NCBI GenBank assembly: GCA_017464425.1
Contig: JAFUDX010000001.1
Coordinates: forward strand, 1 to 45,553
Length of the DNA stretch: 45,553 nt
Reading direction: 5' to 3'
From: Treponema sp.
GTDB taxonomy: Bacteria; Spirochaetota; Spirochaetia; Treponematales; Treponemataceae
The notes under the pieces were generated by a model. That model saw nothing but the letters and a program-made list of their open reading frames with translations, did no database searches and was not told the origin of the DNA. Position numbers and translations under genes: made by a program. Each line of letters begins with the position of its first letter. The first letter of the stretch is position 1. Below, piece after piece: positions 16,582-24,531 of the stretch.

Positions 16582-17283
16582 CTAATCCAGATTCTGCAGC
16601 TCAATCGCGATTTCTTCCATTTCACGGTCGGTCATGGCGATTGTCTCAGCCACGCGGAAGAGCTCGCGGCGCACGCTTTCGGGGACTTTTGTGTTTGTTT
16701 TATAGTGAAGCTCATGCTCCAAACTCGCCCAAAAATCCATCGCAATCGTGCGGAGCTGGATTTCGACCTTTACATGATGAGTGGTTTCAGAAAGATACAC
16801 GGGAACTTCAATCACCAGATGCAAACTTCGGTAGCCAGATTCTTTTGGATTTTTGATGTAGTCCTTTTCTTCAAGGAGCGTGATGTCGGGCTGCTTTAAA
16901 AGCATGTCGCGCACGGAATAAATATCCGAAATGTACGGGCAAATCACGCGCACGCCCGCAATGTCATGGAGATTTTCAATCATTGAATCAAAACTGACAG
17001 GAAGTTTTTTCTTTTCGAGTTTGCTCGCGATACTCTGCGGCGACTTGATTCGAGATTTTACGGTCTCAATCGGATTTCGCCTGCCCGAAACCTTGTTTTC
17101 TTTGTTTAGAATGTCGAGTTTCGTCTCAATCTGCTTAGTTGCGCTCTCATAGACCATCATTATCTGCTGGAACTCGAACGCCATTTTATAAAAATTGTCT
17201 GGATTACTAAGCAAATCATTTGAAATTACTTTTGGCAACTCAATTTCAGTTACACTTTCTGCAGCAAGTTCATCTATCTTCAA
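16582..17283 (-). CDS. Small alarmone synthetase, RelA/SpoT synthetase domain only (RelQ-like)
   Basis: The 233-aa protein contains just the (p)ppGpp synthetase fold: RIKSPQSIASKLEKK (pyrophosphate/ATP side), DIAGVRVIC, the G-loop region KDYIKNPKESGYRSLH and VEIQLRTIAMDFWASLEHEL with the catalytic Q and E. There is no HD hydrolase and no TGS/ACT region, so it would make but not degrade alarmone. The start is TTG at 17283, supported by AAAGAGG 7 nt upstream; the first ATG codon would cut off the N-terminal helix. It lies downstream of cimA, separated by the heptamer repeat array. Confidence 0.9.
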   Translation of the reverse strand: MKIDELAAESVTEIELPKVISNDLLSNPDNFYKMAFEFQQIMMVYESATKQIETKLDILNKENKVSGRRNPIETVKSRIKSPQSIASKLEKKKLPVSFDSMIENLHDIAGVRVICPYISDIYSVRDMLLKQPDITLLEEKDYIKNPKESGYRSLHLVIEVPVYLSETTHHVKVEIQLRTIAMDFWASLEHELHYKTNTKVPESVRRELFRVAETIAMTDREMEEIAIELQNLD

Positions 17284-17351
17284 ATTTATGCCTCTTTGAA
17301 ACTGTTTTCACTCTTTAAAACAAAAGATACTGAAAAAAGTTGCAAATCGGC

Positions 17352-17459
17352 AAGTGAAAAGTGAGAAATGGTCAATCAGCAGTGTGCAGGTAGCAGTTGG
17401 GGGTTAACTGCTCATTGCTCACTGCTAACTGCTCACTTTTATCTTCTAACCCCTAACTT
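17352..17459. repeat. Heptanucleotide repeat array with central inversion
   Basis: From 17352 to 17400 seven consecutive 7-bp units of the CAGTTAG/AAGTGAA type run on the plus strand. After GGGTT-type bases, eight units of the complementary CTAACTG/CTCACTG type run from 17404 to 17459. The two halves are therefore inverted; 17378-17398 pairs with 17406-17426 at about 17 of 21 positions. The last three units, 17439-17459, are also the last six codons and stop of cimA. Related arrays occur at 33181, 39960 and 43193. Confidence 0.8.
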
Positions 17460-19034
17460 TTTTTCCAAATCTTTGATTAATTTGTACTCAAAGGAATCCA
17501 CGAGCGCAAGGTACGAAGCCTCAATCACATCGCTTGAAACGCCCATCGTCGCCCAGTGCTCGTCTCCGTCGCTCGACTCAATCAAAACGCGGACTCGTGA
17601 AGCAGTCGCAGATTTTCCGTCAAGAACGCGGACTTTGTAGTCAGTGAGGTGAATCTGGCTCACCGTCGGATAGAACTGCTCCAGCGCGTTGCGCATGGCA
17701 ACATCAAGCGCATTGACAGGACCGTCGCCGTCACCCGCCGTAACCACGACCTTTCCGTCAACATCGATTTTGAACTGAGCGAACGCACTCTGGTCATCGG
17801 CAAAGCGCGGAAACTCACCGCTCGTCTTGTAATAATGAAGATTGAAGAATGGCTGATACTTTCCGATTGCCTTACGCACAAGAATTTCAAAGCTTGCGTC
17901 CGCGCCCTCAAACTGATAGCCCTCATGCTCCAGTTCTTTCACGCGCTTTACGATTTCGGCGACAATCGGGCTTGACTTTGTGAGCGTTTTGTCGAATTTC
18001 TGCACTTTTTCGACAATCATGCTCTTACCCGCGACCTCGCTCATAAGGAACACGCGCTCATTTCCCACGCTCTCAGGCGTAACATGCTCGTACGCAAACG
18101 GATTTTTAATCACCGCGTCGATGTGCATTCCCGCCTTGTGCGCAAACGCGCTCGCACCCACATACGGCATTCCCGCTTCCAAAGCAATATTCGTAATCTC
18201 GGCGACCCGCTTGCAAATCGGTGTGAGATTCTGCACATTCCCGCTTGGGATACAATCACAATTCATTTTAAGCTGCAAGTCGGCGATAATCGTTGAAAGA
18301 TTCGCGTTTCCCGTGCGCTCACCGAATCCGAGCAGAACGCCCTGCACATGGCTTGCCCCCGCCTCAACCGCAAGGAGCGAATTCGCAACCGCACAGCCCG
18401 AATCGTTGTGCGTGTGAATTCCTACGGAAGCGACTTTTCCAAACTTCTCAACGACTTTTTTCGTAATCTCGTAGCACTGCATCGGCATCATGCCGCCTTT
18501 TGTTTCGCAGAGACACAAAGTCTTCGCGCCGCCCTCAACTGCCGCTTCAAGAGCCTTCATAGCGTAATCGGCATTCTCGGTGTAGCCCGTAAAAAAATGC
18601 TCCGCGTCAAAAATCACTTCTTTTTTATTCGCCACAAGGAAAGAGACCGTATCACGAATCATCTCAAGGTTCTCTTCGAGCGTGGCATGCAAAATCTCCG
18701 TCGCCTGAAAATCCCACGACTTTCCGAAAATGCACACGACCTCGGTATCAGCCGACAAAAGGCTCTGGAGATTCGCGTCCTCAGCGCACTTAATCCCCTT
18801 GCGCCGCGTAGAGCCGAACGCGACAATCTTCGAGTGCGAGAGAGTCAGTTTTTTCGCCTCGACAAAAAATTCCATGTCCTTCGGGTTCGAGCCAGGATTT
18901 CCAGCCTCAATATATGTCACGCCCAGTTCATCGAGCGCCTTCACGATGTTAATTTTATCCTGCACCGAATATGAAATGCCCTCACCCTGAGAGCCATCGC
19001 GCAAAGTAGAATCAAGAATAGTGATTTTGTTCAT
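17439..19034 (-). CDS. cimA: (R)-Citramalate synthase
   Basis: The 531-aa enzyme belongs to the DRE-TIM/LeuA-like family. The motif LDSTLRDGSQGEG near the N-terminus holds the DRDG-type metal site, and VGIHTHNDSGCAVANSLLAVEAGA and GFGERTGNANLSTI follow. The C-terminal LeuA dimerisation/regulatory domain (about 395-525) is present. The long form with EGISYSVQDK is typical of CimA rather than isopropylmalate or homocitrate synthase. It condenses pyruvate and acetyl-CoA to citramalate, the threonine-independent entry to isoleucine, and is usually feedback controlled through the C-terminal domain. The last residues KLGVRR and the TAA are made by a heptamer repeat. The promoter lies 8 nt from the ATG with no Shine-Dalgarno. 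Confidence 0.93.
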   Translation of the reverse strand: MNKITILDSTLRDGSQGEGISYSVQDKINIVKALDELGVTYIEAGNPGSNPKDMEFFVEAKKLTLSHSKIVAFGSTRRKGIKCAEDANLQSLLSADTEVVCIFGKSWDFQATEILHATLEENLEMIRDTVSFLVANKKEVIFDAEHFFTGYTENADYAMKALEAAVEGGAKTLCLCETKGGMMPMQCYEITKKVVEKFGKVASVGIHTHNDSGCAVANSLLAVEAGASHVQGVLLGFGERTGNANLSTIIADLQLKMNCDCIPSGNVQNLTPICKRVAEITNIALEAGMPYVGASAFAHKAGMHIDAVIKNPFAYEHVTPESVGNERVFLMSEVAGKSMIVEKVQKFDKTLTKSSPIVAEIVKRVKELEHEGYQFEGADASFEILVRKAIGKYQPFFNLHYYKTSGEFPRFADDQSAFAQFKIDVDGKVVVTAGDGDGPVNALDVAMRNALEQFYPTVSQIHLTDYKVRVLDGKSATASRVRVLIESSDGDEHWATMGVSSDVIEASYLALVDSFEYKLIKDLEKKLGVRR

Positions 19035-19042
19035 AAGGAAAG

Positions 19043-19051
19043 ATTATAGCA
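19043..19051 (-). promoter_or_regulatory. Extended -10 promoter of cimA (near-leaderless)
   Basis: TGCTATAAT on the minus strand (19051-19043) ends 8 nt before the cimA ATG (19034), so transcription should begin around 19036, two bases before the start codon. No Shine-Dalgarno is present. A perfect 8-bp inverted repeat (TTATAGCA/TGCTATAA) overlaps the -10. Confidence 0.5.
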
Positions 19052-19102
19052 GAAAAGAGAAAGCAATGCTATAACGGCGGGCTGTATGAAAAACAGTTTT
19101 AG

Positions 19103-19482
19103 TGGAGATGGGGGGAATTGAACCCCCGTCCGAAAGTGGAAGCCAAATACATCTACATGTTTAGTTATGCGAGGTGGTTGTCGGGAGCAGGTAGCAGCAT
19201 AACAAGCGTCTCCTCCGTATTTTGAGAAAAAGTCCCGTGCGCACCCCAAAAATTACGCACAGCAAGTCCCTGTTTGTGACGGAAAAGGTGAAGTTAGGAA
19301 CAGCACCCCACGATTTCCGGCCCAAGCTGAATTAAGCAGCGAGAGCTTCTGCGAAAGAAGCCTCTTCGACTTCTTCTTCTTTTCTTTCGAAAATTGCAGT
19401 TATTGTTTTCTCAGTTTAGGGAACCTTGACTCCCACATGCCGTAAGTGCCTTGATCACAGTCGTCGAAACCGGTGCACCCCC
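19103..19482 (-). ncRNA. ssrA: tmRNA
   Basis: On the minus strand the 5' end GGGGGTG (19482-19476) pairs with CATCTCC (19110-19104) to form the acceptor stem. Then come the CACCGGTTTCGAC signature and a T arm with loop TTCAATT near the 3' end. CCA is not encoded (the discriminator A is followed by CTA). The tag frame starts after AATAACT at GCA, begins AIFERK, ends FAEALAA and stops at TAA, 21 codons in all, which is longer than the usual 8-15. Pseudoknot helices follow. It rescues stalled ribosomes with SmpB and tags products for ClpXP-type proteases. RNase P should process its 5' end. Confidence 0.96.
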
Positions 19483-19500
19483 GTTTGTATTTCATGAATA

Positions 19501-19529
19501 AATATAGTCAGAAAAAGCAGAAAAGTCAA
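19501..19529 (-). promoter_or_regulatory. Promoter of ssrA
   Basis: On the minus strand TTGACT (19529-19524), 17 nt and TATATT (19506-19501), close to consensus. About 12 nt of leader would precede the mature tmRNA end at 19482 and be removed by RNase P. Confidence 0.7.
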
Positions 19530-19556
19530 TTATCGGTGCAACGGAATATAACGGAG

Positions 19557-19562
19557 TATAAT
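19557..19562 (+). promoter_or_regulatory. Probable -10 of the neuB-family gene
   Basis: A perfect TATAAT lies 41 nt before the ATG at 19604; no convincing -35 is visible. A near tandem repeat (AACGGAATAT, AACGGAGTAT) overlaps it. The gene also has only a weak GAG before its ATG. Confidence 0.35.
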
Positions 19563-19603
19563 ATATAGAAAACATTGTTATTCTGTGCTATTCTGAGCCT
19601 ACC

Positions 19604-20722
19604 ATGAAAATTATCGCGGAAATTGGGACTTCACACGGTGGAAACCTGCAAAAAGCCAAAGAACTGATTGATGTTGCCGTTGAAAGCGGCGCGGATTTTG
19701 TTAAATTTCAATGGGTGTATGCTTCAGAAATCTTGCATCCAAACACAGGATTCGTGCAGCTTCCGACCGGGAAGATTCCGCTCTTCAATCGATTTAAAGA
19801 ACTTGAAGTCAGGCCTGATTTTTTTAGAGAATGCCTGGAGTATACCCACCAAAAAGGCGCACAATTTCTCTGCTCTCCGTTTGGCACAAAATCGCTCGAA
19901 GAACTTCTTTCAATCAATCCTGACGCAATCAAAATCGCGTCTCCAGAACTGAATCATATTCCGCTTCTTCAAAAACTTGCGGATTTTCGGAAAACACATG
20001 ACATTCCAGTCATTATTTCTTCAGGAGTCTCAAAACTGAGCGACATTGAAGAGGCCGTCTCTACGCTCGGAAGAAAAAATCTTACGCTACTGCACTGCAT
20101 TACGAGTTACCCTGCCCCCGAAGAAGAATACAATCTGCGTCTCATTCCGAATTTATCAGCAATTTTTGGTATTCCGTGCGGAGTGAGCGATCATTCGTTG
20201 GATCCCATCCTCGTTCCATCGGTAGCGGCTGCTGTCGGCGGTACGATAATCGAAAAACACATTACGCTTTCCAAAGAAACAGACGGCTTGGACGATCCAG
20301 TGGCATTGACCGGCGAGCAGTTTGCCCTTATGAGCCATTGCGTCCATCAGTGCGAGGCGGCGTTCAGGCAATACGGGCCAAACGCGGAATCATACATTTT
20401 AAATCAGCTAAAAGATGAATACGGAGAGCGAATCGAAAAAATCTTGGGAAATGGCGTAAAAACTCTTGCTCCTGCAGAAGCGGCCAATTACGGAAGAACG
20501 AACCGAAGCCTTCACTTTATGCGCTCACTAAACGCTGGTGATGTTATCAGTGCAGAAGACATTGGTGTTTTGCGGACCGAAAAAGAACTTTCCGTTGGCA
20601 TTCATCCGCGATTCTTAGAGAATATTATTGGCTCCCGCTTAGCGCGGGTCGTTGCGGATGGAGCTGGAGTCCAGTGGGAAGATGTGCTTGCATCTTTTCC
20701 TACACAAAATACTTGCAAATAA
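19604..20722 (+). CDS. NeuB/PseI/SpsE-family sugar-acid synthase
   Basis: The 372-aa protein has the NeuB TIM barrel: IIAEIGTSHGGNLQKAKELI at the N-terminus, VKFQ, QFLCSPFGTKSLEEL, IKIASPELNHIPLL, LLHCITSYPAPEEEYNL, GVSDHSLDPILVPSVAAA and IIEKHITLSKE. A C-terminal SAF/antifreeze-like domain follows (about 295-365, RSLHFMRSLNAGDVISAEDI). Family enzymes condense phosphoenolpyruvate with a hexosamine to form N-acetylneuraminate, legionaminate or pseudaminate. With the SpsF-SpsG-like fusion at 4788-7289 this supports a nonulosonic-acid-type pathway, whose usual product in treponemes is a flagellin or surface glycan (inference). Which sugar cannot be read from the motifs. It starts the plus-strand run up to folC. 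Confidence 0.88.
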   Translation: MKIIAEIGTSHGGNLQKAKELIDVAVESGADFVKFQWVYASEILHPNTGFVQLPTGKIPLFNRFKELEVRPDFFRECLEYTHQKGAQFLCSPFGTKSLEELLSINPDAIKIASPELNHIPLLQKLADFRKTHDIPVIISSGVSKLSDIEEAVSTLGRKNLTLLHCITSYPAPEEEYNLRLIPNLSAIFGIPCGVSDHSLDPILVPSVAAAVGGTIIEKHITLSKETDGLDDPVALTGEQFALMSHCVHQCEAAFRQYGPNAESYILNQLKDEYGERIEKILGNGVKTLAPAEAANYGRTNRSLHFMRSLNAGDVISAEDIGVLRTEKELSVGIHPRFLENIIGSRLARVVADGAGVQWEDVLASFPTQNTCK

Positions 20723-20741
20723 TATAAAACCATACTATAAT
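20713..20741 (+). promoter_or_regulatory. Promoter of the EEP-family gene (leaderless)
   Basis: TTGCAA (20713-20718), 17 nt, TATAAT (20736-20741). The predicted start site, 20748, is the A of the ATG itself. The promoter overlaps the 3' end of the neuB-family gene. Confidence 0.6.
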
Positions 20742-20747
20742 AACGAT

Positions 20748-21692
20748 ATGAAGAAATCCATTTCCTTTTTTACCGTTTTCTTTTTTTCTTTTCTCCTCTT
20801 TGCCGAAGAATTCAAAATTCTTTCGTTCAATATGGGCTCCCGCAACAAAACAGCACTTCAAGTAGCTCAGATGATTCAAGAGTCAGGTGCTGATTTCGTT
20901 TTTTTGCAGGAAATTTGGGTTTCAGCTCCTAAAGACGAAGCATTGCAAAAAATGTGTGCGCATTTGGGAAAATCAGACTGGGATTTTATCTCATCGTCAT
21001 CGTATCTGCTTCGCGACATGCAAACCATTGACGGCGAAACATACAAAACGGGCGGTAACGGTCAGAACAACGCCATTATTTACAACAAAAGCAAGCTCTC
21101 GGTCAAAAATCTTTCAGAGCAATTGGGATTCACTCACTTCGGAAAGGTACAGCATGCCTTTCTCTTCGATAAAAACAATGTCGTCGTCGTTGAGCTTTCG
21201 CCCAAAAACAAGCCGGAGCAATCATGCGTCGCAATCGACATTCACCTTCCCTACAACGATAAAGAGCATCGTGCGCGCGATTTGGCTACGCTTGAACGCC
21301 TGTACGCACGCTATAAACTAAAAGGCGCAGTCATTGCCGCAGGCGATTTCAATTACAACCGCAGGGATTTAACCAAACGCAATTTTGATTTTGTCGACGG
21401 AACGGAACGCTGGTTTTCCGATCCCAATTTTGGAATCTGTACCACGCTGTCCACAAAGGGCGAGAGCAGCGTACAATTCTCAAACGATTACGACCATTTT
21501 ATCTTCAATAAAAAAATCAAAGTCGTCGAGCAAATGCACCGCGCCTTTACGGATTCAGCTGATTCTGAGTCAATCCGAATGGTCAGCGAGGCAATCATGT
21601 TCGGCACAGACATATATAAAAATTCAATCGATTTCAGAAAGGCTATTTCAGACCATGTTCCCATCATGATGAGCGTGGAAATTCTGGAATAG
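20748..21692 (+). CDS. Secreted endonuclease/exonuclease/phosphatase-family protein
   Basis: The 314-aa protein has an N-terminal signal peptide (KKSISFFTVFFFSFLLFAEE) and the EEP fold: KILSFNMGSRNK at the first Asn site, DFVFLQEIW with the metal-binding Glu, IDIHLPYNDKEHRARDL, VIAAGDFNYNRRDL and the final SDHVPIMMSVEIL with the catalytic DH. Such proteins cleave phosphodiesters in nucleic acids, sphingomyelin or phosphoinositides outside the cell; the substrate is not evident here. The start is ATG at 20748 because the signal peptide begins there; an extension to 20652 lies inside the neuB-family gene. No Shine-Dalgarno exists, in line with the leaderless promoter. Confidence 0.85.
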   Translation: MKKSISFFTVFFFSFLLFAEEFKILSFNMGSRNKTALQVAQMIQESGADFVFLQEIWVSAPKDEALQKMCAHLGKSDWDFISSSSYLLRDMQTIDGETYKTGGNGQNNAIIYNKSKLSVKNLSEQLGFTHFGKVQHAFLFDKNNVVVVELSPKNKPEQSCVAIDIHLPYNDKEHRARDLATLERLYARYKLKGAVIAAGDFNYNRRDLTKRNFDFVDGTERWFSDPNFGICTTLSTKGESSVQFSNDYDHFIFNKKIKVVEQMHRAFTDSADSESIRMVSEAIMFGTDIYKNSIDFRKAISDHVPIMMSVEILE

Positions 21693-21720
21693 CACAACTA
21701 ATTTATACGGAGCGTTTTTT

Positions 21721-23313
21721 ATGAAGCGATTTTTTTATGGTTTCTTTTTTGTGTGCATGAGTATTCTCTTTTTGCAGTGTAATCTTGAGACAGAGGTAAA
21801 AACCACCTTGCAAGAACAATCACAAGAAGAAGACGACGAGGAAAAACAGAAACAGAGCGAACAAACGCCAGAAGAAGAGTCTCCCTCACAAACACCTAAA
21901 GAACAAGAACAAAAAGAAGACACAGCCACAATCATTTGGACTGGCTCGCAGGATTTCAACGACCCAAGCTGGTCAGTCAACATTCAGATTTCAGCGGATA
22001 ACTTCACTTCTTGCACAGAAGGAAGCACAATTCAAGTTGAATGGTACGCTTCTTCAAGCGCAACCGACTACAAAAAACTGAAATTTAATTCAATGGGAAG
22101 TGCTTGGACTGAACTCACGGGCGGCTCATTTTCGGGCGGACACACGGATTCAGACGCGGGCGTTGTACCCGATTCAAGCCCCGTCTCTTACACGCTCACT
22201 TCCGCAAACGCCACTGCGCTCAAATCAAACGGATTTGCGCTCTTAGGCTACGGCGTGGTTGTTACAAAAATAACGCTCATTTCGGGCGGTTCTTCCTCAT
22301 CAGGCGGAGATTCATCAAGCGAAAGCACGGACACACCGCCGAACGTAACTCCAAAGGCAACGCCAACTTCCGTTACGGGAACACCATTCGCAAATCACGG
22401 AAAATTGCATATTTCAGGCGCGTATTTGTATGACGAGCATAATAAAAAATACATGCTTTACGGCATGAGCACGCACGGAATCACCTTTGGTGACGATTTT
22501 TCCCGCTATGTGAACAAAGAGGCGTTCAAAACGCTCGTTGACGACTGGAACACGAATTGCCTCCGAATCGTTCTGTATCCGCGTGATTACAACGGCTACT
22601 GCTCAGGCGGTGATAAAGCAAAACTCAAACAAATCGTCAAAAACGGCATCGACTATGCGACGGAATGCGGCATGTATGTCCTCGTTGACTGGCATGTGCA
22701 CAACTACAATCCGCAGGAAACAAAGGCAGAGGCAAAAGCCTTTCTTTCAGAAATCGCCGCCGAATACGCAAACTACGATAATGTGCTCTACGAAATCTGT
22801 AACGAACCGACAGGCTCACCGTGGGCAAGCAGCATAAAGCCCTACGCCGAAGAAGTTATTCCAGAAATCAGAAAATATGCAAATGATGCGGTTATTGTGG
22901 TGGGAACGAACAATTGGAGCCAAGATGTCGAAGAAGCCCTCGCTTCCCCGCTCGACACGGCGACTTATGGAAATGTCATGTACACCTTCCATTTCTATGC
23001 AGATACGCACAAAAGTGAGTTCAGAACACGCGTTGAGAACGCAATCAAGGGCGGGCTTCCGATTTTCATCACCGAATTCGGAACTTGCGATGCAAGCGGA
23101 AACGGCGGATTCAACGAAAGCGAAAGCAAAAAATGGTTCGACTTGTGCAAAACATACAGCATCAGCCACTTGAACTGGAGTTTGTGCAACAAAGGCGAAA
23201 CGGCAAGCGCGATTCAGTCAAACTGCTCAAAGACAAGCGGCTGGAGCGAAAGCGAGCTCACTGAAAGCGGAAAACTGGTGCGAAGCCATTTTATTTCTGA
23301 CTGCACGAGGTAG
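21721..23313 (+). CDS. GH5 endoglucanase-like lipoprotein with N-terminal beta-sandwich domain
   Basis: The 530-aa protein has a lipoprotein signal (LFLQC, Cys20) and a Glu/Gln-rich spacer. A beta-sandwich of carbohydrate-binding look follows (about 72-193, IWTGSQDFNDPSWSVNIQI ... VVVTKITLIS), then a Ser/Thr/Pro linker and a GH5 catalytic barrel (about 222-525). The catalytic pair is visible: acid/base E362 in YEICNEPTG and nucleophile E452 in IFITEFGTCD; HGITF and WHVHN are further GH5 marks. It would cut beta-1,4-glucans such as cellulose at the cell surface, fitting a plant-fibre habitat. ATG has GGAG 9 nt upstream. CapA-like lipoprotein follows after 4 nt. Confidence 0.92.
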   Translation: MKRFFYGFFFVCMSILFLQCNLETEVKTTLQEQSQEEDDEEKQKQSEQTPEEESPSQTPKEQEQKEDTATIIWTGSQDFNDPSWSVNIQISADNFTSCTEGSTIQVEWYASSSATDYKKLKFNSMGSAWTELTGGSFSGGHTDSDAGVVPDSSPVSYTLTSANATALKSNGFALLGYGVVVTKITLISGGSSSSGGDSSSESTDTPPNVTPKATPTSVTGTPFANHGKLHISGAYLYDEHNKKYMLYGMSTHGITFGDDFSRYVNKEAFKTLVDDWNTNCLRIVLYPRDYNGYCSGGDKAKLKQIVKNGIDYATECGMYVLVDWHVHNYNPQETKAEAKAFLSEIAAEYANYDNVLYEICNEPTGSPWASSIKPYAEEVIPEIRKYANDAVIVVGTNNWSQDVEEALASPLDTATYGNVMYTFHFYADTHKSEFRTRVENAIKGGLPIFITEFGTCDASGNGGFNESESKKWFDLCKTYSISHLNWSLCNKGETASAIQSNCSKTSGWSESELTESGKLVRSHFISDCTR

Positions 23314-23317
23314 TTCC

Positions 23318-24526
23318 ATGTCTCTAAAAAAGCGATTTTTTCTGTTTTTCACCACAGTTTTTCTCGGAATTTTGCTTTCTTCGTGCAGTTCTACAAAAGG
23401 CATAGCTTCAAACGAAGAGACGGCAAAAGCGCAACAGGACACAGAACCTACAGAAAAATCACACACACAGGCACAAGAATCCTCTCTTTCACTCATTTTT
23501 GCCGGCGACATCATGGCCCACAAACCAAACTATACGGCGGGCAATTTCACTGGCATTTGGCGCGATATTACGCCGCTCATTTCTTCCTGTGACCTTGCCT
23601 TTGCGAATGTCGAAGCCCCCGTTGCCAATTCGCTTCCCTGGAGCACCTACCCGCAATTCAATATGCATACGGAATATGTTGAGGCGGCAATCAACGCAGG
23701 ATTCAATGTCTTTTCGCTCGCGAACAATCACACGAACGACCAAAGCCTTCAAGGCATTAAAGAGACCAAAAAATATTTTGATTCGCGCCCTCACATTTGG
23801 GCGTGCGGTGTCAAAGATACGGCAGACGGTCCACTCACCTATAAAATCATCGAAAAAAACGGCTGGAAGGTTTTGTTTGTTGCAATCACAGAAATTCTCA
23901 ATTCATTCGATGCTTCTTCATACATTGATTACTATCCTTCCACAGAAAAAAAACGCGCACAACTCATCGATGAGCTCAAAACAGTACAGGAACAGGCACA
24001 CTGTAATTTGTTCATCGTATCAGTTCACACCGATGAGCCAGAATATATCATCAAAGTCACCGAAAATCACAAGGCATTTTTTCGGAAGATAATCGCCGAA
24101 TGCAAGGCAGACATCATTTGGGCAAATCATCCCCATGTCGTAAAATATTTTGAAACAGTCGAGCCTGCCGATTCGCAAACAACTGCGCAAAACGGCAGAA
24201 CAGCGTTCATTATGTATGCCAATGGAAACACGATTTCCGCGCAAAGAACAAACCCACAATTCTCCGCTCCAGAAACGCAGCGCGATTACACGGGCGACGG
24301 TCTGATTGTCAAACTAAAGGCTATCAAAAAATCGGACGGAAGCGTAACGCTCACAGACTATGAGCCGCACTTGATTACCACCTATATCACGCCTTCGTCG
24401 CAGTATGTTATTAAATTTCTAGAAGAAGATTTTATCAGCGCGCTTGACCGGGCCGAAGTCAAAAACTGGGCAAACTATCTTTCAAAGCGAAAAAAACTCG
24501 TTGAAACCATCCTTGAGCGTAAGTAA
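23318..24526 (+). CDS. CapA/PgsA-family lipoprotein (metallophosphatase fold)
   Basis: The 402-aa protein has a lipobox (LLSSC, Cys23), a short polar spacer and the CapA fold: IFAGDIMAHKPNY with the first metal ligands, LAFANVEAPV, VFSLANNHTNDQ, NLFIVSVHTDEPEY and ADIIWANHPHVVKYFE. CapA proteins are calcineurin-like enzymes first tied to poly-gamma-glutamate or capsule synthesis; their exact reaction is unclear. GAGG inside the tail of the GH5 gene lies 7 nt from its ATG, so the two are cotranscribed. No other poly-gamma-glutamate gene is in the window, so capsule making is not implied. Confidence 0.85.
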   Translation: MSLKKRFFLFFTTVFLGILLSSCSSTKGIASNEETAKAQQDTEPTEKSHTQAQESSLSLIFAGDIMAHKPNYTAGNFTGIWRDITPLISSCDLAFANVEAPVANSLPWSTYPQFNMHTEYVEAAINAGFNVFSLANNHTNDQSLQGIKETKKYFDSRPHIWACGVKDTADGPLTYKIIEKNGWKVLFVAITEILNSFDASSYIDYYPSTEKKRAQLIDELKTVQEQAHCNLFIVSVHTDEPEYIIKVTENHKAFFRKIIAECKADIIWANHPHVVKYFETVEPADSQTTAQNGRTAFIMYANGNTISAQRTNPQFSAPETQRDYTGDGLIVKLKAIKKSDGSVTLTDYEPHLITTYITPSSQYVIKFLEEDFISALDRAEVKNWANYLSKRKKLVETILERK

Positions 24527-24531
24527 ACCGT

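Noticed and set aside
17352..17459. CRISPR array
   Set aside because: Units are 7 bp with no spacers; no cas genes are present.
18348..18974. 208-codon plus-strand reading frame opposite cimA
   Set aside because: It lies wholly inside the strongly supported cimA gene, and its Arg/His/Asn-rich translation is typical of antisense frames.
19031..19249. Minus-strand frame over the tmRNA 3' part
   Set aside because: It is part of ssrA and has no protein-like composition.
23318..24526. Poly-gamma-glutamate capsule locus
   Set aside because: Only a CapA-like lipoprotein is present; PgsB/PgsC-type genes are absent, and FolC is a folate enzyme here.
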